The notes under the pieces were generated by a model. It did no database searches. It saw nothing but the letters and a program-made list of their open reading frames with translations, and was not told the origin of the DNA. Positions 8,449 to 17,800 of a stretch of DNA of 47,982 bases are shown one piece after another. Made by a program: the position numbers and the translations under genes. How positions within the stretch are numbered: the stretch's first letter is position 1; each line of letters opens with the position of its first letter. This DNA is from Acidithiobacillus sp. (GTDB lineage Bacteria; Pseudomonadota; Gammaproteobacteria; Acidithiobacillales; Acidithiobacillaceae), in contig NZ_DAHVHY010000009.1 in NCBI RefSeq assembly GCF_027322205.1, positions 1 to 47,982 on the forward strand, given 5' to 3'.

Positions 8449-9888
8449 TTAGTCGAAAGCCCCGGATTCGCCAGAAGCAGCTTTGGTGCTGTCGTCCATA
8501 CCCAACTCTCTGAGCTTGCGGGTGAGTGTATTGCGCCCCCACCCGAGCTTGTGCGCGGCGTCCTGCTTATGGCCACGGGTATGTTGCAGGGCTGCTTCCA
8601 GCAGACAGCGCTCGAACTGCGGCTGAATCTTGTCCAACAAAGACTCTTCGCCGTCAGCGAGGCGCTGCCGTACTATACCCCCCAGCAGCAGACGCCAATC
8701 CTGGACGTTCGAGTCCTGCGGCACGGCAGACGGCGCCGGCGCGGCCATTTCCGGCGGCAAATCTGTCACCTGAACCTCGCTGGTAGGTGCCATCACGGTA
8801 ATCCAGCGACAGACATTCTCCAACTGGCGAACATTGCCTGGCCAATACCAATTCATGAAAGCGAACTCCGCTGCCGGACTCAATACCTTGCGCTCGACAT
8901 CCAACTGCTCCGCACTGCGACGGAGAAAATGGCGGGCCAGGCGCGGGATATCTTCACGCCGCTCCCGCATGGGTGGGAGGTGGATGTGGATGACGTTGAG
9001 ACGGTGGTAGAGATCTTCCCGAAAACTACCGTCGCGCACCTTGGCTTCGAGATTCTGGTGGGTCGCGGCGAGAACGCGGACATCCGCACGTTGGGGCGCA
9101 TGGCCACCGACCCGGTAGAAGGTGCCGTCGGAGAGCACCCGTAGCAGCCGCGTCTGCAGGGCGGCGGGCATATCGCCAATTTCATCGAGAAAGAGGGTAC
9201 CCCCGGAAGCCTGCTCAAAGCGACCCTGCCGGGTCTGCACCGCCCCGGTAAAAGCGCCCTTTTCATGGCCGAAAAGTTCCGATTCCAGCAATTCGGCGGG
9301 AATAGCCGCCGTGTTGATGGCGATGAAGGGTCCGTGCGCGCGGGGACTGTGTCTATGCAGAGCACTGGCCACCAGTTCCTTGCCTGCCCCCGACTCGCCG
9401 GTAATAAGCACGTTGATCTGTGAGCGCGACAGACGACCGATGGCACGGAACACCTCCTGCATGGCCGGAGCTTCGCCAATCATTTCCGTCGGATCGCTCT
9501 CCTCAACACTCGCGGCGCTCGGCTCTGCCTGACTGCCAAGAGCGCGCCGCACCAGAACAACGGCCTCGTCCATATCAAACGGTTTAGGCAGATATTCAAA
9601 AGCCCCGCTCTGAAAAGCGGCGACGGCATTGTCGAGATCGGAGTGCGCTGTCATCACGATTACCGGCAGTTTTGGCCAACGCGATTGCACTTCGCGCAGG
9701 AAGGCCAGCCCATCCAGGCCCGGCATGCGCAGATCGGTGACGATGGCTTCCGGCTGCTCGCGCCCCAGTGCCCGCAGGGCACTGTCGGCCTCGACAAAAC
9801 TGCGTACCGGGATATCAGCCTGGGTCAGCGCTTTCTCTAACACCCAGCGAATTGAAGGGTCATCATCAATAATCCAGACCTGTCTCAT
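8449..9888 (-). CDS. ntrC: Nitrogen regulation response regulator NtrC (sigma-54 activator)
   Basis: This sigma-54-dependent activator has 479 residues. The receiver domain has phospho-acceptor Asp52 in VTDLRMPGLDG. The AAA+ domain has Walker A GESGAGK (about 164-170) and the sigma-54 contact loop GAFTGA (211-216). A Fis-type helix-turn-helix lies at the C-terminus (QDAAHKLGWGRNTLTRKLRE). The start at ATG 9888 gives a normal receiver N-terminus, and its ATG overlaps the TGA of ntrB. It should bind the TGCAC-N7-GTGCA dyads found at 11148, 12075, 19503, 21786, 26193 and 26213 in this window. Confidence 0.96.
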   Translation of the reverse strand: MRQVWIIDDDPSIRWVLEKALTQADIPVRSFVEADSALRALGREQPEAIVTDLRMPGLDGLAFLREVQSRWPKLPVIVMTAHSDLDNAVAAFQSGAFEYLPKPFDMDEAVVLVRRALGSQAEPSAASVEESDPTEMIGEAPAMQEVFRAIGRLSRSQINVLITGESGAGKELVASALHRHSPRAHGPFIAINTAAIPAELLESELFGHEKGAFTGAVQTRQGRFEQASGGTLFLDEIGDMPAALQTRLLRVLSDGTFYRVGGHAPQRADVRVLAATHQNLEAKVRDGSFREDLYHRLNVIHIHLPPMRERREDIPRLARHFLRRSAEQLDVERKVLSPAAEFAFMNWYWPGNVRQLENVCRWITVMAPTSEVQVTDLPPEMAAPAPSAVPQDSNVQDWRLLLGGIVRQRLADGEESLLDKIQPQFERCLLEAALQHTRGHKQDAAHKLGWGRNTLTRKLRELGMDDSTKAASGESGAFD

Positions 9889-10970
9889 GCGAAGGTCTCC
9901 CGGTGCGTTGACAGAGGCAGAGAAACGGAAAATACCGTTTCCCCGGGTTGCGAGTGGCAATGAACCACCCCGCCATGCCCGCGTACCAATCCCTGGACGA
10001 TAGCGAGCCCCATCCCCATGCCCTCAGCACGACTGGTGACCAGCGGCAAAAAAATCCGGGGCAACAGGTCTGGAGGGATTCCCGGGCCGCTATCGACTAC
10101 ATCCACACGCAGCGCCAGGCGAAACTTGTGATGCAAGAGGGTAACGTAGCGTTCGACCCGGGTACGAATCAGGATCGTGCCGTGGCGGTCCAGCGCCTGC
10201 TGGGCGTTACGCATTAAGTTCAGAAAAACTTGCACCAGTTGCTCCTGATCGGCCAAAATATCGGGGATAGAGGGATCGTAATCGAAACGCAGGGAAATAC
10301 CCGTGGGCAATTCCGCGTTCAGCAGCCGACGCACATGTTCAAGTACCTGATGGATATTCACCTCGGCAAAAACCGGGCGGCTGCGGGGTCCTTGCAGGCG
10401 ATCCACCAGATGATGGAGACGATCCACCTCATGGAGAATGACCCGTGTGTAATCCTTCAGTTCAGGGCGCTGCAGTTCACGCTCCAGGAGTTGCGCGGCC
10501 CCGCGCAAGCCGCCGAGGGGATTCTTGATTTCGTGGGCGAGGCCACGCAACATCTCCTGGGCGACGCCATAGATACGATCCTGCATTTCCTCCTCGGCAT
10601 GACGTGCCGGCAGCTCCATTGGCCGCATTTCCAGAATGAGGCCGTCCGTTGGCGCGGGAGTCACCACCAAATCCACTACTGCACTACCGCCCTCACTCAG
10701 CACCAAAGACAAAGCCCTGCGCAGTATCGCCGTGTTTGCCGTAGCGGCATCCGCAAAAAGTGTGGCGAAGCGCTCATCACCGACGATACTGCAAAGTGCC
10801 GATAAGGCCTGTCCCAGCGCCTGGTGCTGGCTAACGCGCAGCAGATTTTCGGCGGCAGGATTCATATAACGAATGTGGTAACCACTCCCCAGAACCAGTA
10901 CCGCCGATTCCAGAGCATCCAGCACCATATTCTCTGTGGGCAGAGTGATTATGCTTTTACGGCGCACCAT
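9885..10970 (-). CDS. ntrB: Nitrogen regulation sensor kinase NtrB
   Basis: This cytosolic histidine kinase/phosphatase controls NtrC and is itself usually controlled by PII. It has 361 residues: an N-terminal PAS domain (about 12-120), the H box LAHEIKNPLGGL with His146, the N box NLMRNAQQAL (about 251-260), G1 DSGPGIP (about 293-299) and a GMGMGLAIV G2 box. ATG 10970 has GGAG five bases upstream, so the 30-residue longer frame is rejected. A sigma-54-like element and an NtrC dyad lie upstream, suggesting autoregulation. Confidence 0.95.
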   Translation of the reverse strand: MVRRKSIITLPTENMVLDALESAVLVLGSGYHIRYMNPAAENLLRVSQHQALGQALSALCSIVGDERFATLFADAATANTAILRRALSLVLSEGGSAVVDLVVTPAPTDGLILEMRPMELPARHAEEEMQDRIYGVAQEMLRGLAHEIKNPLGGLRGAAQLLERELQRPELKDYTRVILHEVDRLHHLVDRLQGPRSRPVFAEVNIHQVLEHVRRLLNAELPTGISLRFDYDPSIPDILADQEQLVQVFLNLMRNAQQALDRHGTILIRTRVERYVTLLHHKFRLALRVDVVDSGPGIPPDLLPRIFLPLVTSRAEGMGMGLAIVQGLVRGHGGVVHCHSQPGETVFSVSLPLSTHRETFA

Positions 10971-11017
10971 GCAAGCTCCGATTTTGTGATTCACCAAACA
11001 GGCTCTATGCCCAGTCA

Positions 11018-11033
11018 AGCAAAAAGCGCACCA
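11018..11033 (-). promoter_or_regulatory. Sigma-54-like -24/-12 element upstream of ntrB
   Basis: On the minus strand the element reads TGGTGC-N5-TTGCT with GG and GC correctly spaced. It deviates from consensus at two bases. The predicted start is near 11007, about 37 bases before the ntrB ATG. Confidence 0.45.
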
Positions 11034-11147
11034 GCTCATCAGGGAGGCAACACCCCTCACATCGGCATACCACTTGGCACTACTCAGTTCTTCAACACCA
11101 ACACGGACCCGCAGTCACTGTGCGGCGATCCATCGCCAACCACCGAT

Positions 11148-11164
11148 TGCACCATAATAGTGCA
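11148..11164. promoter_or_regulatory. NtrC-type dyad between ntrB and anbu
   Basis: TGCAC-CATAATA-GTGCA is a perfect 5-bp dyad with a 7-base centre, matching the known NtrC enhancer consensus. It lies about 149 bases upstream of the predicted ntrB start and 114 bases upstream of the anbu ATG, so it could serve either direction. The remaining bases between ntrB and anbu show no ORF. Confidence 0.75.
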
Positions 11165-11277
11165 CTTCTGACAGATTACCTAGCGCCTCCTGGAGGCAGG
11201 CAAGGTCCATACTTCCCAAAGGCATCATTTTCAGCGAATATCGTGAATCCATGTCGCCGGGCTTACAGGAACATGCC

Positions 11278-12024
11278 ATGACCTATTGCCTCACCGCTCA
11301 TGTCGCAGAGGGCCTGATTTTTTGCTCCGACTCGCGGACCAATGCAGGTACCGACAATGTCAGCATCTACTCTAAAATGCACAATTTCTGCTGGCCCGGA
11401 GACCGCTTTCTCTGCCTGCTTTCGGCGGGCAACCTGGCGACCACCCAGGGCGTGGTCAAGCGGATGCAGCAGGATATTGATCAGGACGCCGAAACCCATC
11501 TGCTCAATCTGACCAGCATGGCGGAGGCGGCGGATTATGTCGGCCTCATCAATGCGGAGGTACAGCGTAACCAGGCCAACCGCGACACCGCCAACACCAA
11601 CTTTGAGGCGACTTTCATCCTCGGTGGACAGATCGGGACCAAGGTCCCGGCCACCTACATGATTTACCCGCAGGGCAATTACATCCATGAATCCTCGGAC
11701 CATCCTTTTCTGCAAATCGGTGAAATCAAATATGGCAAGCCGATTCTGGACCGGGTCATCAGCCCCGAACTCTCGCTGGAGGCGGCGGCACGCTGTGCGC
11801 TGGTTTCCATGAACTCTACCATGCGTAGTAATGTCACTGTGGGTCCGCCGGTGGAGTTGCTCATTTATCGCACCAACAGCCTACGGGCAGGGCGTTATCT
11901 GACAATGTCCGAGGATGACCCCTTCTACCGGAGCATCGGCGACCGCTGGAGTCAGGGATTGCTGAAAGCACTGGATGATCTGCCGCACTTTGCCTGGGAG
12001 ATCTCTGACACCCCGCTGGCCTAA
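11278..12024 (+). CDS. anbu: Anbu, proteasome beta-subunit-like Ntn hydrolase
   Basis: This predicted N-terminal-nucleophile peptidase (248 aa) is of the Anbu family, which assembles into rings related to HslV and the 20S proteasome. The mature N-terminal Thr follows Met1 (MTYCLTAHV). Asp18 in CSDSRTNAG and Lys33 in IYSKMHNF match the proteasome-like catalytic set. ATG 11278 (AGGA seven bases upstream) is preferred over 11251 because only this start exposes the Thr nucleophile. The downstream ATP-grasp, alpha-E and transglutaminase genes are the classical Anbu neighbourhood. No sigma-54 element is seen directly before anbu; the sigma-54 promoter of the cluster lies after it. Confidence 0.93.
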   Translation: MTYCLTAHVAEGLIFCSDSRTNAGTDNVSIYSKMHNFCWPGDRFLCLLSAGNLATTQGVVKRMQQDIDQDAETHLLNLTSMAEAADYVGLINAEVQRNQANRDTANTNFEATFILGGQIGTKVPATYMIYPQGNYIHESSDHPFLQIGEIKYGKPILDRVISPELSLEAAARCALVSMNSTMRSNVTVGPPVELLIYRTNSLRAGRYLTMSEDDPFYRSIGDRWSQGLLKALDDLPHFAWEISDTPLA

Positions 12025-12074
12025 GCTCCGGAAATGCGGGTGAATCCTGTTTCATGCACCAAATGTGAACCTTA

Positions 12075-12091
12075 TGCACCGCTATAGTGCA
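12075..12091. promoter_or_regulatory. NtrC-type dyad downstream of anbu
   Basis: TGCAC-CGCTATA-GTGCA is a perfect dyad with a 7-base centre in the anbu/ATP-grasp gap, about 194 bases upstream of the start predicted from the sigma-54 element at 12251. Confidence 0.75.
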
Positions 12092-12250
12092 AACGTACTT
12101 CCCCGCTCAAATGCGAGTTGATACGAAGGCCGCAGATTCAGGACCCCGTCAAGGCGCACAGCAGACACAAGTAGCCGATGACCAGGCTCACCGATCAGAA
12201 TAGCGTTATCACAGAGATCAGGAAAAATCGGAGACTACCCGACCAGAATT

Positions 12251-12266
12251 TGGCACAAGTTTTGCT
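12251..12266 (+). promoter_or_regulatory. Sigma-54 promoter for the ATP-grasp/alpha-E/transglutaminase genes
   Basis: TGGCAC-AAGTT-TTGCT is a consensus -24/-12 element. The predicted start near 12277 leaves a leader of about 100 bases before the ATG at 12379. The rest of the 354-base gap holds the NtrC dyad and no convincing ORF. Confidence 0.85.
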
Positions 12267-12378
12267 CAAACCTCTCCAATGACTATAGCGCGGCCCGATC
12301 CACCATACGGACGAGGACGCCGTTTCACCGCCATATCAGGAACGTGAGCGTGCATCACGCGAAGGGGAGAAAAGGCTT

Positions 12379-13842
12379 ATGGATTGGCTGAGCACGCATT
12401 ATCAGCAGCAGATCGCCTATGATGAACTGGTGGGCGAAGGCGGCATTCCGCGCCTGGCTGCAGCCCCGCTGTTTGATTACCTCGGCACCCTGGACAGCAG
12501 CGAATTGCTCGCCCGTCGGCAGGCCGCAGATGCTGCCATCCTCGCCATGGGTATCACCTTCACCGTGTACAGCGAGGCTGGCAATATCGACCGCGCCTGG
12601 CCCTTCGATATCATTCCCCGCATCATGCCGCAACGGGAATGGGTGCGCATTGAAGAGGGGCTCAAGCAACGCTTACGAGCCCTCAACCTCTTTATCGACG
12701 ACCTGTATAACGAGCAGCGTATTGTCGCCGACGGCGTTTTCCCCGCCGAGGTACTGGCCAGCTCCCGCAATTTCCGGGACGCCTGTCGGGGCGTGCATCC
12801 GCCTTTGGGGGTCTGGGCGCACATCTGCGGCAGCGATCTGGTGCGCGATGCCGACGGCACGGTCTATGTGTTGGAGGACAATCTACGGGTTCCCTCCGGT
12901 GTCTCTTACATGCTGGAGAACCGGCAAATCATGAAGCGGCTCTTTCCAGAGCTCTTCAAGTCCTCCATCATCCTGCCGGTGGATGACTACCCCAACCGGC
13001 TCTACGAAACGCTCGCTGCCCTGTCCCCGCGCGAGGGGGAGCGACCCGTCGTGGCGGTGCTCACCCCTGGCATCTACAACTCGGCCTACTTCGAGCATAG
13101 TTATCTGGCACAGCAGATGGGTGCCTATCTGGCGGAAGGCGCGGACTTTTTCGTCGGCAACGACGATGTCGTTTATCTCAAGACAATCTCCGGACCACAG
13201 CGGGTGGATGTGATCTACCGGCGTATCGACGACGATTATCTCGATCCCGAAGTCTTTCTCCCCGACTCCGCCCTTGGCGTTCCCGGGCTGCTGGGCGCCT
13301 GGCGACGCGGCACGGTCGCCATCGCCAATGCCCCCGGTGCCGGGGTCGCCGATGACAAGGTGGTGTATGCCTTCGTGCCCGAGATCATCCGCTATTATCT
13401 GGATGTCGATCCCATCCTGCCCAACGTACCAACCTACCTGTGCATGCGCGATGCGGACCGCGACTACGTACTGAATCACCTGGATGAACTGGTGGTCAAA
13501 CCGGCCAATGAGTCGGGTGGTTACGGCATGCTCATCGGACCGCGCGCCACGCCGGAAGAGCGGGTACGCTTCGCGGAACTGATCATCGCCAATCCGCGCA
13601 ATTATATCGCCCAACCCACGCTGAATCTTTCCACCGCACCGACTTTGGTGGACGATCACCTGGAACCCCGTCACCTGGACTTGCGCCCGTTTATTCTGCA
13701 GGCCGACAAAATGTACGTGACCACCGGCGGCCTGACCCGGGTGGCCATGCAACCCGGCTCGCTGGTGGTGAACAGCTCCCAGGGCGGCGGCAGCAAAGAC
13801 ACCTGGATTGTCGATGAGGAGGCTCCATGCTTTCGCGAGTAG
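12379..13842 (+). CDS. Circularly permuted ATP-grasp protein of the Anbu cluster
   Basis: This 487-residue member of the circularly permuted ATP-grasp type 2 family (DUF404/DUF407, COG2308) is predicted to form amide or peptide bonds at the expense of ATP. Typical stretches are VLEDNLRVPSGVSYMLENR, YRRIDDDYLDPEVF, VVKPANESGGYGMLIGP (ATP-grasp lysine and glycine loop) and the RPFILQADKMYVTTGGLTR end. The ribosome site GGGGAGAAAAGG precedes the ATG. It overlaps the alpha-E gene by 16 bases. The substrate is unknown. Family work on amidoligases predicts a peptide or protein-tagging product; that is inference here. Confidence 0.92.
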   Translation: MDWLSTHYQQQIAYDELVGEGGIPRLAAAPLFDYLGTLDSSELLARRQAADAAILAMGITFTVYSEAGNIDRAWPFDIIPRIMPQREWVRIEEGLKQRLRALNLFIDDLYNEQRIVADGVFPAEVLASSRNFRDACRGVHPPLGVWAHICGSDLVRDADGTVYVLEDNLRVPSGVSYMLENRQIMKRLFPELFKSSIILPVDDYPNRLYETLAALSPREGERPVVAVLTPGIYNSAYFEHSYLAQQMGAYLAEGADFFVGNDDVVYLKTISGPQRVDVIYRRIDDDYLDPEVFLPDSALGVPGLLGAWRRGTVAIANAPGAGVADDKVVYAFVPEIIRYYLDVDPILPNVPTYLCMRDADRDYVLNHLDELVVKPANESGGYGMLIGPRATPEERVRFAELIIANPRNYIAQPTLNLSTAPTLVDDHLEPRHLDLRPFILQADKMYVTTGGLTRVAMQPGSLVVNSSQGGGSKDTWIVDEEAPCFRE

Positions 13843-14804
13843 CTGAAAACCTGTACTGGATGGCCCGCTATCTGGAGCGGACCGAAGACATGGCCCGGCT
13901 GATCAATGCCACCACGCTGCTGTTGCTCGACCTGCCCCAGGGCGCCGAGTTCGGCTGGGACATCCTCTTGCAGGTGACGGGCGACGCCGAACTCTACACG
14001 GAGCACTACGGCACGCCGGAGGAAGGCCGCATCATGCGATTTCTCATCGCCGACGAGCGCAACCCCAACTCGGTGATGGCCGCCATCCATCAGGCCCGGG
14101 AGAACTGCCGCACCTTTCGCGACCTGCTCCCCGCCGAGTTCTGGGAGCGTCTGAACACCCTCTTCCTCTTCGTCCGTGAACATGCCGGTGCCAGCTCGGA
14201 CAGCCGCCATGCGCGTTACGCCTTTCTCAGCGAGGTCATTTCCCGACGCCATGCCCTGGTGGGCCTGCTCATCAGCAGCATGAGCCAGGACAATGTGTAC
14301 CAGTTCATCAAGCTGGGTCGCAACATGGAACGCGCCGACATGACCACGCGCATTGTTGACGTGACCAGCGCCGTGATCCTGCCCCAGGATCACGGCCTGC
14401 AGAAAACGACCGGGACCAGTCTCTGGCTGGGCGTATTGCGGGCCCTGAGCGCTTTTGAGATGTACCGTCGCCATGTTTCCGTGCAGGTGCGCAGCAATCA
14501 GGTGGTGGACTATCTGCTCAAGGACGGCAAGTTTCCGCGCAGCATGAAATATTGCCTGGGCGAGATGGAGGTGGCACTGGCGCACCTGCCCAACGCGGGC
14601 ACCCCCGCCGAGGCGGTGCGCCGAGCACGGCGGCGCCTGGATGCCCTGAAGCTCGCCAACCTGCGCCCGGACCTGTTGCACGAATACCTCGATCAGGCGC
14701 AGAAAGACCTGGCCATGGTCCACCGCACCATTCAAGGCACCTACTTCGCCCGCGATGCTTCGGGGCTTCGGGCTTCGATGGCATGCCTAAGGGACTGCGT
14801 TTGA
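13827..14804 (+). CDS. Alpha-E domain protein (DUF403) of the Anbu cluster
   Basis: This 325-residue, almost all-helical protein of the alpha-E family (COG2307) starts with the characteristic MLSRVAENLYWMARYLERTE. The N-terminus carries the R-x-E/x-N pattern of the family, and the SSDSRHARYAFLSEV and NMERADMTTRIVD helices follow. GAGGAGG lies just before the ATG, inside the end of the ATP-grasp gene. Family members always accompany the permuted ATP-grasp, sometimes fused to it, so a subunit or carrier role in the same reaction is likely. No enzymatic residues can be claimed. Confidence 0.92.
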   Translation: MLSRVAENLYWMARYLERTEDMARLINATTLLLLDLPQGAEFGWDILLQVTGDAELYTEHYGTPEEGRIMRFLIADERNPNSVMAAIHQARENCRTFRDLLPAEFWERLNTLFLFVREHAGASSDSRHARYAFLSEVISRRHALVGLLISSMSQDNVYQFIKLGRNMERADMTTRIVDVTSAVILPQDHGLQKTTGTSLWLGVLRALSAFEMYRRHVSVQVRSNQVVDYLLKDGKFPRSMKYCLGEMEVALAHLPNAGTPAEAVRRARRRLDALKLANLRPDLLHEYLDQAQKDLAMVHRTIQGTYFARDASGLRASMACLRDCV

Positions 14805-14862
14805 GCACCATACAAGCCTGACGGAAAACACGGCACCTACTTCACCTCCAGAGGGAATCATC

Positions 14863-17800
14863 ATGGGTATCCATGTCGTCCTGCACCACCAGACCGAGTA
14901 TGACTTTGATCGCCTGGTGCAGATCCACCCCCATGTACTGCGCCTGCGCCCGGCACCCCATTGCCGGACGCCGATTCTCGCCTACTCGCTCAACGTCGAA
15001 CCGACCAGGCACTTTCTCAACTGGCAACAGGACCCTTTCGGCAATTATCAGGGGCGCTTGGTCTTTCCGGAGCGCGCGCATTCGCTCAAGGTGGATGTGG
15101 AGGTCATCGCCGACCTGACAGTGATAGATCCCTTTGATTTTTTTATAGAGCCTGCGGCAGAACACTGGCCTTTTCATTACGATCCGGCGCTCCGCAAAGA
15201 TCTGGCACCCTACCTGGAGCGGGAGGAGGCAGGCCCGTTAATGCAGCGTTTTCTGCTCGACATCAAGCGCCGTCGTCAGCGCACCGTGGATTTCCTCGTT
15301 GCCGTTAACCAGCGACTGCAGGGGCACATCGGCTATACCCTGCGCATGGAGGTCGGGGTACAAACCCCGGAAGAAACCCTGCAAAAAGCCAGCGGCTCCT
15401 GTCGCGACACCGCCTGGCTGCTGGTGCAGGTGCTCCGCCACATGGGTCTCGCCGCCCGCTTCGTGTCCGGCTATCTGGTGCAACTGGTGGCTGATCAGGC
15501 GCCACTGGACGGACCGTCAGGTCCAGCCAGCGATTTCACCGATCTCCACGCCTGGGTGGAGGTTTATGTCCCGGGCGCCGGCTGGATCGGTCTCGATCCT
15601 ACCTCCGGACTGTTTGCCAGCGAGGGGCACATCCCGCTGGCCTGCACCCCGCATTATGAAAGCGCCGCCCCCATTACCGGCGCCACTGATCCCTGCAAGG
15701 TGGAATTCCACTTCGCCAACTCCGTCAACCGTCTGTCGGAGACTCCGCGCGTCACCAAACCCTACACCGATATGCAATGGAAGCACATCATGGCCTTGGG
15801 CAATGCGGTAGACATCCGCCTGCAGGCCACCGACATGCGCCTCACCATGGGCGGCGAGCCCACTTTCGTGGCCAGCGAAGGGGTAGATGACCCCGAATGG
15901 AATCAGGAAGCCCTCGGCGACCGCAAGCGGGAACGCGCCGAGAAGTTGGCGCAGCGCCTCGGCGCACGCTTCGCGCCGGGCGCGCTGCGGCATACCGGTG
16001 AAGGCAAATGGTACCCCGGCGAGCCCCTGCCGCGCTGGGCACTTGGCCTCTACTGGCGCAAGGATGGTATTCCCTTGTGGCACGAACCCCGACTGCTCGC
16101 CGATCCACTGCACGACTACGGCTGGCAGGCGGATGATGTCCACAACTTCGCCTGCGCCCTAGCCCGCCACCTGCAGCTCGACAGCAACCGCCTGCTGCCC
16201 GCTTACGAAGATGCCTGGCATCTCCTGCATCAGGAAGGCCGCACTCCGGTTAATATTGATCTCAGCACCCATCGCTTAGATGACCCGCTGGAACGCCAGG
16301 CGCTGATCGGCAAATTGCAGGCCGGACTCGACCACCCGGTGGGCTGGGTGCTCCCCCTCGCCTGGGAATGGCGCCAGCAGCGCTGGTACTCGGCGCCCTG
16401 GAGTTTCCGGGGCGGGCGGCTGGTGCTGCTGCCTGGCGACTCGCCGCTGGGTATGCGCCTGCCCCTCGACAGCCTGCCCTGGGTCGTCGAAGCCCATAAA
16501 AAATGGCAGCCGGAGAGTGACCCCTTCGCGCCGATGCAGCCATTGCCGGATATCCACGGCGAAATCGCCGCGCGCTACAGCCATGTCCCCGAAGCGCCGC
16601 CATCGCCCACGGCGGACCAGCCGCTCTGGGAGGAGATCCCCCATACCGCAGTCACCGTGGAAATCCGCAAAGGCTGTCTGTACTGCTTCTTCCCGCCCTT
16701 GCAGGTGACAGAACACTATCTGTACCTGCTCAGTGCGGTCGAACACAGCGCCGCCGAACTCAATATGCCGGTGATCATCGAAGGCTATCCGCCACCCAGC
16801 GATCCGCGAGTGGAAAAACTGCTCGTCACCCCCGACCCTGGCGTCATCGAAGTCAACATCCATCCCTCGGCACACTGGCCGGAGATGGTGGAAAAGACCA
16901 CAGCCATCTACGAAGAGGCTCACGCCTGCCGCTTGACCGCCGAAAAGTTCATGCTCGATGGCCGACATACCGGCACCGGCGGCGGCAATCACATGACCCT
17001 CGGCGGTGCCACCCCCGGTGATAGTCCCTTTTTACGCCGTCCTGACCTGCTGCAAAGCCTCATCACCTACTGGCAGCACCATCCGGCCCTGTCCTATTTT
17101 TTCAGCGGCATGTTCATCGGCCCCACCAGTCAATCACCACGGGTGGATGAGGCGCGCCATGAGGCACTTTACGAGCTGGAGATCGCCTTTGCTCAGGTGC
17201 CGCCCGGTATCGTGCCGCAGCCGTGGCTGGTAGACCGTATTTTCCGCAATCTGCTGGTGGACATTACCGGCAACACCCACCGCGCCGAGATCTGCATCGA
17301 CAAGCTCTATTCACCGACCGGGACTGCCGGTCGCCAGGGACTGGTGGAACTACGTGCCTTCGAGATGCCACCCCACGCCCGCATGAGCCTGGTACAGCAA
17401 TTACTGGTGCGCAGCCTCCTGCTGCGCTTCTGGGAAGCCCCCTATCGTCATGAACTGGTGCGCTGGGGGACCACGCTGCATGACCGTTTCATGCTGCCCC
17501 ATTATGTCTGGGAGGATCTCCGCGACGTTTGCGCGGATCTGCAGGAACACGGCGTTGCTTTTGATCTCGAATGGCTGGCGCCTTTCTCAGAATTCCGTTT
17601 TCCGCAGCACGGCCATGTCCGGGTCGGCGAGATCGACATCGAACTGCGTGCCGCCATCGAACCCTGGCATGTTCTCGGAGAAGAGATGTCGGGCAGCGGC
17701 ACGGCGCGCTACGTGGATTCCTCGATTGAACGACTGCAGGTGCGGGTGACGGGTATGACCCCGGGGCGCCATGTGCTCGCCTGCAACGGACGGTGGGTGC

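Noticed and set aside
12883-14735. Long minus-strand ORFs opposite the ATP-grasp and alpha-E genes
   Set aside because: Antisense frames of conserved genes with no recognisable domain or start signals.
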